Below the pieces are notes generated by a model, which worked only from the letters and a program-made list of their open reading frames with translations, had not been told where the DNA came from and did no database searches. A DNA stretch of 64,000 nt, from assembly GCF_000512205.2 (NCBI RefSeq), contig NZ_CP006644.1, forward strand, positions 6,141,898-6,205,897. Reading direction: 5' to 3'. The position numbers and the translations under genes were made by a program. Below are positions 14,845-23,284 of this stretch, one piece after another (the stretch's first letter is position 1; the number at the start of each line of letters is the position of its first letter). The stretch comes from Sphingomonas sanxanigenens DSM 19645 = NX02. GTDB taxonomy: Bacteria > Pseudomonadota > Alphaproteobacteria > Sphingomonadales > Sphingomonadaceae.

Positions 14845-15528
14845 ATGGATGATCTCTTCGCCGACCTGTCGATCCGCAACCGCAGCCTCACGCGAGAGGC
14901 GGTGCAGGCGCTGCGGGGCACGCAGACCCTGATCGGCTGTGATCTGGAGGAGGCGGATCTCTCGCGCCTCGACCTGTCGGGATGGACGTTCGAGCATTGC
15001 AACCTGCGCCGCGCCGACCTGACCGGCGCAATATTGGCGCGAACGGCGTGGCGCTCCTGCCGGGGTGCGTTTGCCGGCTTCGTCGGTGCCGATCTGTCGG
15101 AGGCGGCGTTCACCGCCTGCGACCTCAACAATGCGGTGCTGAAGCGCGCCACCTTGGAGGGCGCGCGCTTCAGCGGCTGCAAGCTGACCGGCGCGGATCT
15201 TTCGGAGGTGAAGGCGATCGACCTCCATTTCGAGGAGGTGCTGCTGATCAGCGCAAAGCTGGCGGGGCGCTCGTTCCGCAAGGCCAGCCTGATGCGGGTC
15301 GATTTCTCGCAGGCGGACCTGCGCAAATGCGATTTCCGGATGACGTCGTTCGAAGGGTGCAGCCTGCGCGAGGCGATCGTCGATGGCGCCCGCTTCGAAG
15401 GCGCCGACCTGCGCGGCGCCGATCTGGGCGGAGTGCGGCTGGGCGATGCCTCCCGTTTCCGGGGCGCGACGATCTCGCGCGAGCAGGCGGCGCAATTGCT
15501 GGGGGAGGTGGGGCTGAACGTGCGGTAG
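14845..15528 (+). CDS. pentapeptide-repeat protein
   Basis: A 227-aa protein dominated by A(D/N)LXX-type pentapeptides (ADLSRLDLSGWTFEHCNLRR, ADLTGAIL, ADLSEAAF, CDLNNAVL, ADLRGADLGGVRL) between residues 40 and 215, which should form a right-handed quadrilateral beta-helix. Related proteins (Qnr, MfpA, AlbG) mimic DNA and protect gyrase, but many others have no known target. There is no signal peptide. The length (about 220 aa) is close to Qnr, but I do not see enough to claim a gyrase role. Confidence 0.85.
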   Translation: MDDLFADLSIRNRSLTREAVQALRGTQTLIGCDLEEADLSRLDLSGWTFEHCNLRRADLTGAILARTAWRSCRGAFAGFVGADLSEAAFTACDLNNAVLKRATLEGARFSGCKLTGADLSEVKAIDLHFEEVLLISAKLAGRSFRKASLMRVDFSQADLRKCDFRMTSFEGCSLREAIVDGARFEGADLRGADLGGVRLGDASRFRGATISREQAAQLLGEVGLNVR

Positions 15529-15558
15529 CAGCGGAACTGCCACCTCGTCGTCCGAGCC

Positions 15559-16269
15559 TCAGAACGGCACCTCCTTGCCTTCGAAGTCGAACAGCTTGCC
15601 GCTGTCCGCCACCTTCAGTTCCTCGATCACATCCAGCAATTGCAGCGCCGCGCGCTCGGCGTCGAACAGCCGCCCGGCCTGGACATTGCCCTGGAACGGG
15701 CGGGAGAGCGCGGTGTCGACCGTGCCGGGGTGCAACCCGACCACGATCGCGCGGTCGTTGCGGCGCCTTTCCTCGATCGCGAGGTTGCGCACGATCATGT
15801 TGAGCGCCGCCTTCGACGCGCGATAGCCGTGCCACCCGCCGAGCCGGTTGTCGCCGATCGATCCGACCCGTGCGGAGAGCGCGGCGAACACCGTTCGTCC
15901 GGCCCTGGGCATGATCGGCAGGAAATGCTTCGCCACCAGCGCGGGGCCGATCGCGTTGACCGCATAGACCCGCGCCAGCCAGTCCGGATCGAGATCGCGC
16001 AGCGCCTTTTCGGGGCCATGATCGCCATCATGGAGGATGCCGGTGGCGACGATCACCAGCGTCGGCACCGGGCCCTCGGCAACGGTCGCGGCGGCGGCCG
16101 CGATGCTCGCCTCGTCGAGCAGGTCGAGATGCTGCGCGCCGCTGCGCGCGCGTGCGAAGCCATGCACGACATCGAACGCGCCTTCGTCGAGCAGGGCGGC
16201 TTCGAACGCGCCACCGATGCCGCCGGACGCGCCGATGATGACGGCGGAAGCCTTGGCCGTGCTTGTCAT
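15559..16269 (-). CDS. short-chain dehydrogenase/reductase (CsgA-like)
   Basis: A 236-aa SDR. The nucleotide-binding glycine motif is GASGGIGGAFE at the N-terminus and the catalytic pair is in GYRASKAALN (Y-x-x-x-K), with the Ser in ALSARVGS just before it. The start at 16269 (ATG) gives the glycine motif at its usual place near residue 13. The middle part (GPEKALRDLDPDWLARVYAV) fits the C-factor/CsgA type of SDR that oxidises or reduces small alcohols and ketones with NAD(P). No operon partner is evident. Confidence 0.85.
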   Translation of the reverse strand: MTSTAKASAVIIGASGGIGGAFEAALLDEGAFDVVHGFARARSGAQHLDLLDEASIAAAAATVAEGPVPTLVIVATGILHDGDHGPEKALRDLDPDWLARVYAVNAIGPALVAKHFLPIMPRAGRTVFAALSARVGSIGDNRLGGWHGYRASKAALNMIVRNLAIEERRRNDRAIVVGLHPGTVDTALSRPFQGNVQAGRLFDAERAALQLLDVIEELKVADSGKLFDFEGKEVPF

Positions 16270-16335
16270 GGCACCGGCGCTAGCGCCGGGCGCGGACGGC
16301 GTCAAACCGTCGCGCCTGGCCCACCTCGCCGATGA

Positions 16336-16746
16336 TTGACGGACACCCGAATGTCGTCGAGATCGGGGTCGGGATCCGGCAGGGGCGAACAGGTGATCGA
16401 GTGGAATGGCGCGACCGTGCGCACCTGGCTGGAAAGCCGCATCGCCGCGGCGCGCGCGGATCAGGTGGTGGCGGAAAAAGGCGGCCGCGACCGGCAGGAC
16501 GATTGCGACAAGGCCTCGGCCGAGGAACTGGTCTGCGCGCACTTCCGGACCAGGGACAAGGATGCGCCCGACGACCAGAAGGCGTTCATCGAAGCGCTGC
16601 GCGGCCTGCTGGACCGGGACACCTATATCTGGCGCGGCGTCTATGACGATGACCGCTTCGACCGGCACGTGCGGTCATACACGCGCAAGCTGATCAGGAT
16701 GGCGAGGACGAACGAGGGTTTCGAGAAGACGCTGCGCTATCAGTGA
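16336..16746 (+). CDS. hypothetical acidic protein
   Basis: A 136-aa cytoplasmic protein with a Ser/Gly-rich N-terminus and a charged helical body (CDKASAEELVCAHF, DDQKAFIEALRGLLDRDTYI). The start is a TTG at 16336 or the ATG at 16351; neither has a strong ribosome-binding site. No family is recognised. It is divergent from the SDR and lies 50 bp before the GST gene. Confidence 0.5.
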   Translation: MTDTRMSSRSGSGSGRGEQVIEWNGATVRTWLESRIAAARADQVVAEKGGRDRQDDCDKASAEELVCAHFRTRDKDAPDDQKAFIEALRGLLDRDTYIWRGVYDDDRFDRHVRSYTRKLIRMARTNEGFEKTLRYQ

Positions 16747-16795
16747 CCATCGGATAGGAGATGGCGCCAGCCACAGAGCGAGAGGATGCCGATCC

Positions 16796-17440
16796 ATGAC
16801 CGAGACCCTGACCATCTGGAGCTTCGACTGGGTGCCGCCCGGGCCGCGCGGGTTCGTGCGGGATCTGCGCCTGCGGTGGGCGGCTGAAGAAGCGGGGCTC
16901 GATTACGCGGTCGGCACCGTGGCCTTCGAGGATCGGCAGGCCAGCCATTTCGAGCGGCAGCCGTTCGGGCAGGTGCCGTTCCTCACCGATGGCGACATCA
17001 CCATCTTCGAAAGCGGCGCGTGCCTGCTCCATCTGGCGCGCAAGAGCGACGTGCTGATGCCGCGCAGCGCGCGCGGCGAAGCCGAAACGCTGCAATGGGT
17101 GATCGCCGCGCTCAATTCGATCGAGATGGTGAGCGTGCCCTGGTGGTTTCTCCAGCTTTCGGGTGACCGCGAAAACGGCATGGCCGGCTGGCTGGACAGC
17201 CGGCTGACGCACATCGAGGGCATATTGGCCGACCGCGCGTGGCTGGTGGACGACCGGTTCAGCGCGGCCGACCTGATGATGGCGGATGTCTTGCGGGTGC
17301 CCGACGTTCGCGGCCGGGGTGACCGCCCGGCGACCGAAGCCTATCTCCAGCGCGTCCTCGCCCGGCCGGCCTTCACGAAGGCGCGCGCCGACCAGCTCGC
17401 GCATTTCGCAGCGGCGGACACGCGCCGCGCAGCGGGTTGA
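16796..17440 (+). CDS. glutathione S-transferase family protein
   Basis: A 214-aa two-domain GST. The N-terminal thioredoxin-like part has the glutathione-binding turn QVPFLTDGD followed by ESGACLLHLA (the usual ES motif at residues about 76-77). The C-terminal helical domain has the ADLMMADVLR motif (N-capping box region FSAADLMMADV). GSTs conjugate glutathione to electrophiles or act as peroxidases; the substrate is unknown. It stands alone. Confidence 0.88.
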   Translation: MTETLTIWSFDWVPPGPRGFVRDLRLRWAAEEAGLDYAVGTVAFEDRQASHFERQPFGQVPFLTDGDITIFESGACLLHLARKSDVLMPRSARGEAETLQWVIAALNSIEMVSVPWWFLQLSGDRENGMAGWLDSRLTHIEGILADRAWLVDDRFSAADLMMADVLRVPDVRGRGDRPATEAYLQRVLARPAFTKARADQLAHFAAADTRRAAG

Positions 17441-17447
17441 GGCGGTC

Positions 17448-17903
17448 TTAGCGGAAATCCTCGCGCAGCCGGGGATCGACGACCCTGCCGCCACGACCGC
17501 CATAGCCGAAGCGGCTGCTCTCGAACGAGACCGTCGCCCCGGCATTCTCGCCCAGGGGGATGTCGGCCGTGCCATAGACGCCGCGCGTGCCATGCGAGCC
17601 GACCATGAAGCCCATCTCGCCATGGATGCGCCGGTCGGGGCGCTCCGAGGCGGTCCGTTCCCCGCGCGCCGCGGCGGCGCTCGCTTCGGTGCTCGCGTTC
17701 AGGATCGCCTCGCGCTGCGCGTCGGTCAGTTGCACCGTACCGGGGGCAGCGGTAGCGGATGGCGCGGGCTCGGCCGCCGTTACCGGCTCCGGCGATTGTG
17801 CCAACGTGGCCGTCGACAAGCAGGCCGCCCCGGCAACACCCCAGGCAGCAAGGGCAAGCGCGATCGGGCGGGCGCGGCGGCGCATGGGCAACGGCATGGT
17901 CAT
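17448..17903 (-). CDS. exported hypothetical protein
   Basis: A 151-aa protein with a basic N-terminus (MTMPLPMRRRARPI) and a hydrophobic signal (ALALAAWGVAGAACLSTATL-AQ), so it is exported. The mature part has an Ala/Pro-rich stretch and a glycine-rich C-terminal half (GEMGFMVGSHGTRGVYGTAD, SRFGYGGRGGRVVDP). I recognise no domain, though the GTADIPLGENAGATVSFESS segment recalls short beta-rich envelope proteins seen in sphingomonads. It is convergent with the GST gene. Confidence 0.65.
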   Translation of the reverse strand: MTMPLPMRRRARPIALALAAWGVAGAACLSTATLAQSPEPVTAAEPAPSATAAPGTVQLTDAQREAILNASTEASAAAARGERTASERPDRRIHGEMGFMVGSHGTRGVYGTADIPLGENAGATVSFESSRFGYGGRGGRVVDPRLREDFR

Positions 17904-18245
17904 ATCGCCTTATGGACCCAAACCGCCTGACCGCCAAATGAACGGACGGTGGGCCATCGATGTCATACGCGTCGTCATTGTCCAGGGTGCCCAATAACGC
18001 GCGCCCGGCGGAGGCTCAGCGCGGGTCGCCGCACCCGGCGGCATTGCGGGGATCGTCGCAGGCATGGACATAGTCGATGCCCAGCCCGGCTACGTGGTCG
18101 ATAGGGACGCGCGGACTCGCCGAAATCCGCCGGCATTATCGCCTCTTTCGCTCCGAGCCCTCTTCGCTCTTCGACGTCTCCATGCGATCCTTCCGGGTGC
18201 ACGAAAATCATTGTTTGCGTGATTTAACGGGTGTACGCAATTTAT
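17904..18245. other. intergenic stretch with a gene remnant and BrnT promoter
   Basis: No intact gene is visible. On the minus strand an open segment at 18016-18132 encodes a protein-like end (VPIDHVAGLGIDYVHACDDP and GCGDPR) but lacks a start codon and is preceded by a stop, so it may be a decayed gene. The right part (about 18190-18245) is AT-richer and should hold the promoter and operator of brnTA. Confidence 0.35.
18215..18240. promoter_or_regulatory. candidate brnTA operator
   Basis: TTGCGT at 18215-18220 and ACGCAA at 18235-18240 are inverted repeats around a 14-bp centre. CGGGTGCACG near 18195 and CGGGTGTACG near 18228 also form a near direct repeat. BrnA-BrnT complexes autoregulate their operon, so a DNA-bound palindrome here is expected, but binding is not demonstrated. 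Confidence 0.45.
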
Positions 18246-18521
18246 ATGGAGATCGAGTTCGATCCAGCGAAGGATGCGACGAACTTCGCCAAGCATGGTG
18301 TATCGTTGCAGGCTGCGAACGTGTTCGATTGGGATACGGCGTTCGAGCGCGAGGATGATCGCTTCGATTACGGAGAGATCCGGATTGTCGCCCTGGGGCT
18401 GATCGGTGATCACGTTCACGTGCTGGTCTTCACCGAAGGCTCTCACGACGATGCGATCCGCGCCATCAGCCTGCGCCCGGCCGAGAAGCACGAAGTGAGG
18501 TTCTATTATGGACAAGTTTGA
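18246..18521 (+). CDS. brnT: BrnT family toxin
   Basis: A 91-aa ribonuclease toxin. The ATG at 18246 gives the family start MEIEFDPAKDATNFAKHGVS, and the C-terminus has the expected AEKHEVRFYY. BrnT folds like RelE and cleaves RNA when freed from BrnA. It overlaps the antitoxin gene by 14 bp, the normal BrnTA order with toxin first. Confidence 0.9.
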   Translation: MEIEFDPAKDATNFAKHGVSLQAANVFDWDTAFEREDDRFDYGEIRIVALGLIGDHVHVLVFTEGSHDDAIRAISLRPAEKHEVRFYYGQV

Positions 18522-18738
18522 CCCCGAGATTCACGACGAGAATCTATCGATGGATGCCGCGTTCATGGCGGGGATGAAGCCGTCCCGGCGCGGCCGGCCA
18601 AAGCTGGATGCGCCGAAGGTGGAGGTGAAGATCCGTCTCGATGCGAAGACGGTCGAGCATCTGCGCAACAGCGGCCCCGGCTGGCAGACGCGCGTCAATG
18701 CCTTGCTGGGCAGGATGGTAGCGGCGGGGCAGATCTAA
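18508..18738 (+). CDS. brnA: BrnA family antitoxin
   Basis: A 76-aa antitoxin. The N-terminus (DPEIHDENLSMDAAFMAGMK) wraps the toxin and the C-terminal ribbon-helix-helix part (VEVKIRLDAKTVEHLRNSGP, RVNALLGRMV) binds DNA. The GRPKLDAPKVEVKIRLD transition is typical for the family. It follows brnT with a 14-bp overlap. The pair is likely autoregulated through the repeats upstream. Confidence 0.88.
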   Translation: MDKFDPEIHDENLSMDAAFMAGMKPSRRGRPKLDAPKVEVKIRLDAKTVEHLRNSGPGWQTRVNALLGRMVAAGQI

Positions 18739-18919
18739 GGGCGGCGGATGCTCAGCCCAGGCGCTTTGATGTCAGCTAAGGGGCGCGCAGTCTTGCGGTG
18801 AATGACGGAAACTGGCGTTAAATGGACGGAAGTCGCCTGCCTGATGTGCAGCGGGTCGATGCTGGTGGTGTCCAGTAGCGGTGGTGGCGCGTTCAACCTC
18901 TTCGCTTTAAACCTGAGCC

Positions 18920-19972
18920 ATGCCAGGCGCCACTAAACAACATCAAATCCGAGAGCAGGGTCGGTCATTTCCGCACAGTCAGTATGACGATCCGCGCGGT
19001 GGTCGAGCCACTTCACTCGAGCGCAACGTGCTGCGCTACCGCGCGGCTGAGGCAAGTCTTTATCTTTTTTACACCGCTGAAGTCCGTGGATTCATGCTCG
19101 AGAATGTCTTTCCCCTAGTTCCTCTCATTGATGGGGCGGGCGCTTGGGAGACCGCGAGCGAAGTCCGGCAACGACAACTGATGCGCAGCCTGATTGCCGA
19201 AGCCGAAGCTACGGGGAGAATCACGTCTGCCGATGCCAAAGCCTTGTCTCCGGTCGCGCGGCACGACCCGAAGGAGGGAAAGAAACTTCGCCGAGCCTTT
19301 GCTCATGCAGTGACGAACGGCATGTTCGACGCCGCCGAGGCAGACGAGCTGATGGAATTGATTCAATATCGCAACGAAGTCGCCCACCATATCCATCTAG
19401 TGATGGCGGATATCACCCGATCTTATTGCGCCTCCGAGTATGTTGCCTATTCAATACCGATCTATAAATCGGATGCTCTCGATCGCTTACGCTCATATCG
19501 GCGTAGCCTTTTTGAGCGCTTCGAAAAAATCAGTTTGATCTCCAGATCGTCCTTTGATCATCTACTCTTCGAGCACGCAGAGCGCGTATTCGAGGAAGAT
19601 TTGGTTCGACTCGATCGGCGTATCCGCCCGCAAATCAAGTTTGAGCGGTCGCGTTTCAAGGCGCTGAAGCCCGAACTCGACCTGAGTGGAACCGAATTGG
19701 TCGATGATCTCGATCCCCGCGCGCCTTGGAATTTTCGTTCCAGCGGCTACGAGGGCCGCAAGACCGGTCATCTTACGCCTCAAGGCGTGGAGATCTGCTA
19801 CCGGCTGTTTGATCTCAGCAAATCGGCGCTCGCGGTAGCGTATCTGATGGGTATCAGCCTGCGCGCTGCACGGAACAGAGAGAGGCGTTGGCGCGAAGCG
19901 GGCGGATGCGGACGTGTTCGAGCAGAGTTGAAGCGCTACCCCGGATTCACCCGCCAGCCGGATCAGGGCTAG
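18920..19972 (+). CDS. HEPN-like protein with C-terminal HTH
   Basis: A 350-aa protein of unknown family. Residues about 35-175 are helical and include R151-NEVA-H156 within ELIQYRNEVAHHIH, the RX4H pattern of HEPN ribonuclease domains. Residues 180-260 are helical and charged. The last 60 residues look like a homeodomain-type HTH (SKSALAVAYLMGISLRAARN, then RERRWREAGG). It is less GC-rich than its neighbours and sits 180 bp after brnTA, so it belongs to the same acquired patch. A toxin or defence role is an inference from one motif and context. Confidence 0.6.
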   Translation: MPGATKQHQIREQGRSFPHSQYDDPRGGRATSLERNVLRYRAAEASLYLFYTAEVRGFMLENVFPLVPLIDGAGAWETASEVRQRQLMRSLIAEAEATGRITSADAKALSPVARHDPKEGKKLRRAFAHAVTNGMFDAAEADELMELIQYRNEVAHHIHLVMADITRSYCASEYVAYSIPIYKSDALDRLRSYRRSLFERFEKISLISRSSFDHLLFEHAERVFEEDLVRLDRRIRPQIKFERSRFKALKPELDLSGTELVDDLDPRAPWNFRSSGYEGRKTGHLTPQGVEICYRLFDLSKSALAVAYLMGISLRAARNRERRWREAGGCGRVRAELKRYPGFTRQPDQG

Positions 19973-20120
19973 GTCGCGACACTGGTGTCAAAGAAGGCGG
20001 CTTAGCTTGCGGAATCTTGCATTATTGGCGTGCACGCATTGGCCGATGTAAGTCGCGGTCGCTTCGCGAGTTCGATTGCACTCGCTTCTGGCGTTCGCCG
20101 ACATCCGCGCATCGTCTTCC

Positions 20121-21446
20121 TTAATCCTCGCCCAGAAACCGCGCCCGCGCCAGCAACCCGCCTTCCGGCGCCGTGCCCAGTTCCAGCCGCGCGTCGTAGA
20201 AGCGCAAGATGTCGCCCGTTGCGGCCAGGCCGAGGCCGGTGCCGGGGGTGGACGGGTCGAGCCGCGTGCCGATCGTCATCACCGCCTCGCGCATGTCGTC
20301 CGGCACGCCGGGGCCGTCGTCGCGGACTTCCACATGGTCGGGGCCGCCCGCCACGATCACCCGGGACGCGGCCCATTTGCAGCCATTGTCGATGAGGTTG
20401 GAGAGGATCTCGGCGAGGTCGCCGCGGTCGCAGGGGAGTTTCAGGCCCGGCGGCAGCGCGATCTCGATGCTCAGGCCGCGCACCACGTGCAGGCGGCGCA
20501 TCGCCTCGGCGATGGCCTCCACCAGCGGCGCGACTTCGGTCAATGTGCCGGCGCCTCGGGTGCCGGCGGCAGCGGCGCGGGCGAGGTGGTGGTCGATCTG
20601 GTGCTGCATCACCGCGCAGCGCGCGAGCAGGAAATCGGCGCTGTCGACGTGGCCGGCGAGGCGGAGCTGTTCGGCCTCGTCGATGATCAGCGCCAGCGGC
20701 GTGCGCAGATTGTGCGCCAGGTTGCCGGATTCGGTTCGCGCGCGCGCGATCAGGCTCGCCTGGCCCTCCAGCAGCGCGTTGAAGCGGTTGACCACGGGGG
20801 AGAATTCGGCGGGCACCGCAGGGTCCAGCCGGTCGACCTCGCCATGGCGCAGCCGGTCCACCTCCTCGCCCAGCCGCCGCACCGGCGCGAGCCCGAAGCG
20901 GACGAGTGCCGCGGCGCCGCCCAGCAGCAGCAGCCCGACTGCGATCATCGACAGTGTGAGGTCGCTGCGGAACGCGGCGATCTGCCCGTCGATCAGCGCC
21001 CGCGCCGAGGCAATGGTGAAGATGGCGGTGCGGCCGTTGCCCAGCCCCACCCGCGTGCTGCGCTGAAGCAGCGGCTCTCGCGCGTCGCCGCCCGCGCGCC
21101 ACATGCCGTCGGCGGCGCCGGATGTCAGCGCGCGGTCCTGCAGCGAGCGTGATCGCGCGACGTCGCCGCGGCCGGCATCGACCTGCCAGTAGAGCCCCGA
21201 TCCGCCGACGTTGAACAGTGGGTCCGACAGCGGCTGCGCCACCCGCAGCCGGCCATCCGGCCCCCGGCTCGTCATCGCGATCAGCTCGTCGAGATGATGG
21301 TCGAGTTCGCTCTTGAACCGGTCGGTGGTGTGGACGCCATAGAGATTGCCGATGAACAGCCCGGCGAGCAGCATCGCCACCACCACCGCGACCGCGGAGC
21401 TGACCAGCAGGCGAAGCCACAGGCTGTGCCGTGCGGCGCCCGTCAT
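20121..21446 (-). CDS. sensor histidine kinase
   Basis: A 441-aa PhoQ/QseC-type kinase. One N-terminal membrane segment (LLVSSAVAVVVAMLLAGLF), a periplasmic part to about residue 155, a second segment (LTLSMIAVGLLLLGGAAALV), a HAMP linker, and the phosphoacceptor H-box LAHNLRTPLALI. The catalytic domain has the N-box (EILSNLIDNGCKWA), DDGPGVPDD and GTGLGLAATG. The short Thr-Pro-Leu H-box is like PhoQ rather than EnvZ. It overlaps the response regulator by four bases and probably senses a metal or envelope signal, because the pair faces an RND metal efflux operon. Confidence 0.9.
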   Translation of the reverse strand: MTGAARHSLWLRLLVSSAVAVVVAMLLAGLFIGNLYGVHTTDRFKSELDHHLDELIAMTSRGPDGRLRVAQPLSDPLFNVGGSGLYWQVDAGRGDVARSRSLQDRALTSGAADGMWRAGGDAREPLLQRSTRVGLGNGRTAIFTIASARALIDGQIAAFRSDLTLSMIAVGLLLLGGAAALVRFGLAPVRRLGEEVDRLRHGEVDRLDPAVPAEFSPVVNRFNALLEGQASLIARARTESGNLAHNLRTPLALIIDEAEQLRLAGHVDSADFLLARCAVMQHQIDHHLARAAAAGTRGAGTLTEVAPLVEAIAEAMRRLHVVRGLSIEIALPPGLKLPCDRGDLAEILSNLIDNGCKWAASRVIVAGGPDHVEVRDDGPGVPDDMREAVMTIGTRLDPSTPGTGLGLAATGDILRFYDARLELGTAPEGGLLARARFLGED

Positions 21447-22096
21447 GGCACCAGCCGGTAACCGAGGCCGCGCACCGTCGTCACCCGCTCGCGCCCGATC
21501 TTGCGGCGCAGCCGGCCGACCAGCACCTCGATCGCATTGGCGTCCCGGTCGCTGTCCAGCCGGTAGAGATTGTCGAGGATGGTCTGGCGGGTCAGCGTGC
21601 GGCCGGCATTGTAGAGCAGCAATTGCAGCAGGCGGAATTCGCTGGCGGTCAGCGTCAGCGCTTCGCCGTCCAGCCACGCCTCGCTGCTGGCCGGGTCGAG
21701 CGCCAGCGGCCCGGCGGTGATCCGCGTCGCGCTGTGGCCGGCGGCGCGACGGGCGAGCGCGTGGAGGCGCGCGATCAGTTCCTCGGTGCGCACCGGCTTG
21801 ACGATGAAGTCGTCCGCGCCCGCGTTCAGCCCCTCCACCTTTTCCTGCCAGCTTCCGCGCGCGGTAAGGATCAGGATCGGCGTGGCGATGGCGCGGGCGC
21901 GCAACGCGCGCACGAGATCGATGCCGCTCATCCCCGGCAGCCCGATATCGACCACCAGCACGGTAAAGCCATCCGTCACGAAGCCCAGCGCATCCTCGCC
22001 ATTGGCGAGCCATTCGCAGGTCAGCCCGTGCCGCGCCAGGTTGGCGACGACGCGCTGCGCCAGCTCGGCTTCGTCCTCGACCAGCAGGATCCGCAT
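21443..22096 (-). CDS. OmpR-family response regulator
   Basis: A 217-aa regulator: receiver domain with E8/D9, phosphoacceptor D51 (VVDIGLPG), T79 and K101 (IVKPVR), then a winged-helix DNA-binding domain (LTASEFRLLQLLLYNAGRTL, RLRRKIGRERVTTVRGLGYR). It is the first gene of the two-gene operon and starts divergent from the efflux operon; helically phased TGACAGG repeats lie between, a plausible site of its own. Confidence 0.93.
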   Translation of the reverse strand: MRILLVEDEAELAQRVVANLARHGLTCEWLANGEDALGFVTDGFTVLVVDIGLPGMSGIDLVRALRARAIATPILILTARGSWQEKVEGLNAGADDFIVKPVRTEELIARLHALARRAAGHSATRITAGPLALDPASSEAWLDGEALTLTASEFRLLQLLLYNAGRTLTRQTILDNLYRLDSDRDANAIEVLVGRLRRKIGRERVTTVRGLGYRLVP

Positions 22097-22106
22097 CGCC
22101 GCTCCC

Positions 22107-22124
22107 TGACAGGATATTGACAGG
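22107..22124. promoter_or_regulatory. TGACAGG direct repeat, candidate regulator site
   Basis: TGACAGG at 22107-22113 and again at 22118-22124, 11 bp start to start, in the 84-bp gap between the response regulator and the efflux operon. OmpR-family regulators bind head-to-tail repeats with about one helical turn spacing. The location lets one site control both directions. Confidence 0.5.
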
Positions 22125-22180
22125 TTGGGAAGCTAGACCGCGCCCTCATCGAACACCGACCCGGGGGGATTGAGCGGACC

Positions 22181-23284
22181 ATGGATGCGATCGGCCGCCT
22201 GGCATTGCCGCTGTTGTTGTGCGGGCTCGCCGCCTGCTCCGGCGGCGCGGGCGAGGAGGGGAACGCGGCGAGCGCCGAGCAGGCCAAGCCCGCCGCGGCG
22301 AAGGGCATGCTCGCGCTGGATGGCGCCGAGCTCGAACGGCTCGGCATCCGCTTCGCCGCGGTCGAGGCGGCGACGGAGCTGCCGCTGGCGACCGTTCCCG
22401 CCACATTGGCGCCGCCGCCCAACGCCCGCGTCGCCGTCGCCGCGGTGATCCCCGGCGTCGTCACGAGGACTTTGGTGGTGGAGGGGGACAGCGTGCGCCG
22501 GGGCCAGCCGCTCGCGGTGGTCGCCTCGCGCGAGATGTTCACGCTTGCCGCCGGCGTCGAGCAGGCGTCGGCGCGGGCGGCGATGGCGCGCGCCAATGAT
22601 CGCCGCCTCGGCCAGCTCGCGCGCGAGGGCGTGATCGCCGGCGCGCGTGCGGACGAGGCGCGCGCCGCGCTGCGCGAGGCCGAAGCCGAACTCGACGAGC
22701 AGCAGCGCGTCGTTCGGCTGGTCAACGGCGCGCCGCACCAGGGCACCTATACCTTGACCGCGCCGATCGCCGGCAAGGTCACCAGCGCCGCGATCCAGAC
22801 CGGCAGCCCGGTCGACGGCACCAGCGCCGCCTATGTGATCGACGCGACCAGCCGCTACGAAGCGACCGCGCAGCTTCCCGAACGGCTGGTCGGCCGGGTC
22901 CACCCCGGTATGGCTGTGCGGCTGGCGGGCGACGTGCGCGGCGAGGTCACCAGCGTCGGCAGCGCGATCGATCCGGCGACGCGATCGGCGACGTTGCGCG
23001 CGCGCATCCCCGCCGCGCCCGGCGTGGTTTCCGGCCGCGCCGTGCCCGTCACGATCTTCGCCCCGGCCCCCGCGGGCGCGATCACCGTGCCCGCGCACGC
23101 GGTGACCGAGGTGGATGGCACGCCCAGCGTGTTCGTGCGCGTGGCGAGCGGTGTCGCGGTGCGCGCGGTTGAACTCGGCGACCGCGCCGATGGCCGCGTC
23201 GTCATCCGATCCGGGCTGAAGGCGGGGGATCGCATCGCGATCGCCGGCGTCAGCGATCTCAAGGCGGTCGCGGGGCAGGACTGA
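22181..23284 (+). CDS. RND efflux periplasmic adaptor lipoprotein
   Basis: A 367-aa membrane-fusion protein (CusB/CzcB type). The signal ends in a lipobox LAAC with Cys19 in CGLAACSGG, so the mature protein is anchored by lipid. The barrel-sandwich segment carries TRTLVVEGDSVRRGQPLAVV, a helical hairpin follows (RAAMARANDRRLGQLAREGV), and the beta-barrel and proximal domains complete the C-terminus. It joins the inner-membrane pump to the outer-membrane channel. Its stop overlaps the start of the pump gene. Confidence 0.9.
   Translation: MDAIGRLALPLLLCGLAACSGGAGEEGNAASAEQAKPAAAKGMLALDGAELERLGIRFAAVEAATELPLATVPATLAPPPNARVAVAAVIPGVVTRTLVVEGDSVRRGQPLAVVASREMFTLAAGVEQASARAAMARANDRRLGQLAREGVIAGARADEARAALREAEAELDEQQRVVRLVNGAPHQGTYTLTAPIAGKVTSAAIQTGSPVDGTSAAYVIDATSRYEATAQLPERLVGRVHPGMAVRLAGDVRGEVTSVGSAIDPATRSATLRARIPAAPGVVSGRAVPVTIFAPAPAGAITVPAHAVTEVDGTPSVFVRVASGVAVRAVELGDRADGRVVIRSGLKAGDRIAIAGVSDLKAVAGQD

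Noticed and set aside
18016..18132. Minus-strand segment ending GLGIDYVHACDDP
   Set aside because: No start codon, and a stop lies directly upstream, so not an intact gene; mentioned only as a possible remnant.
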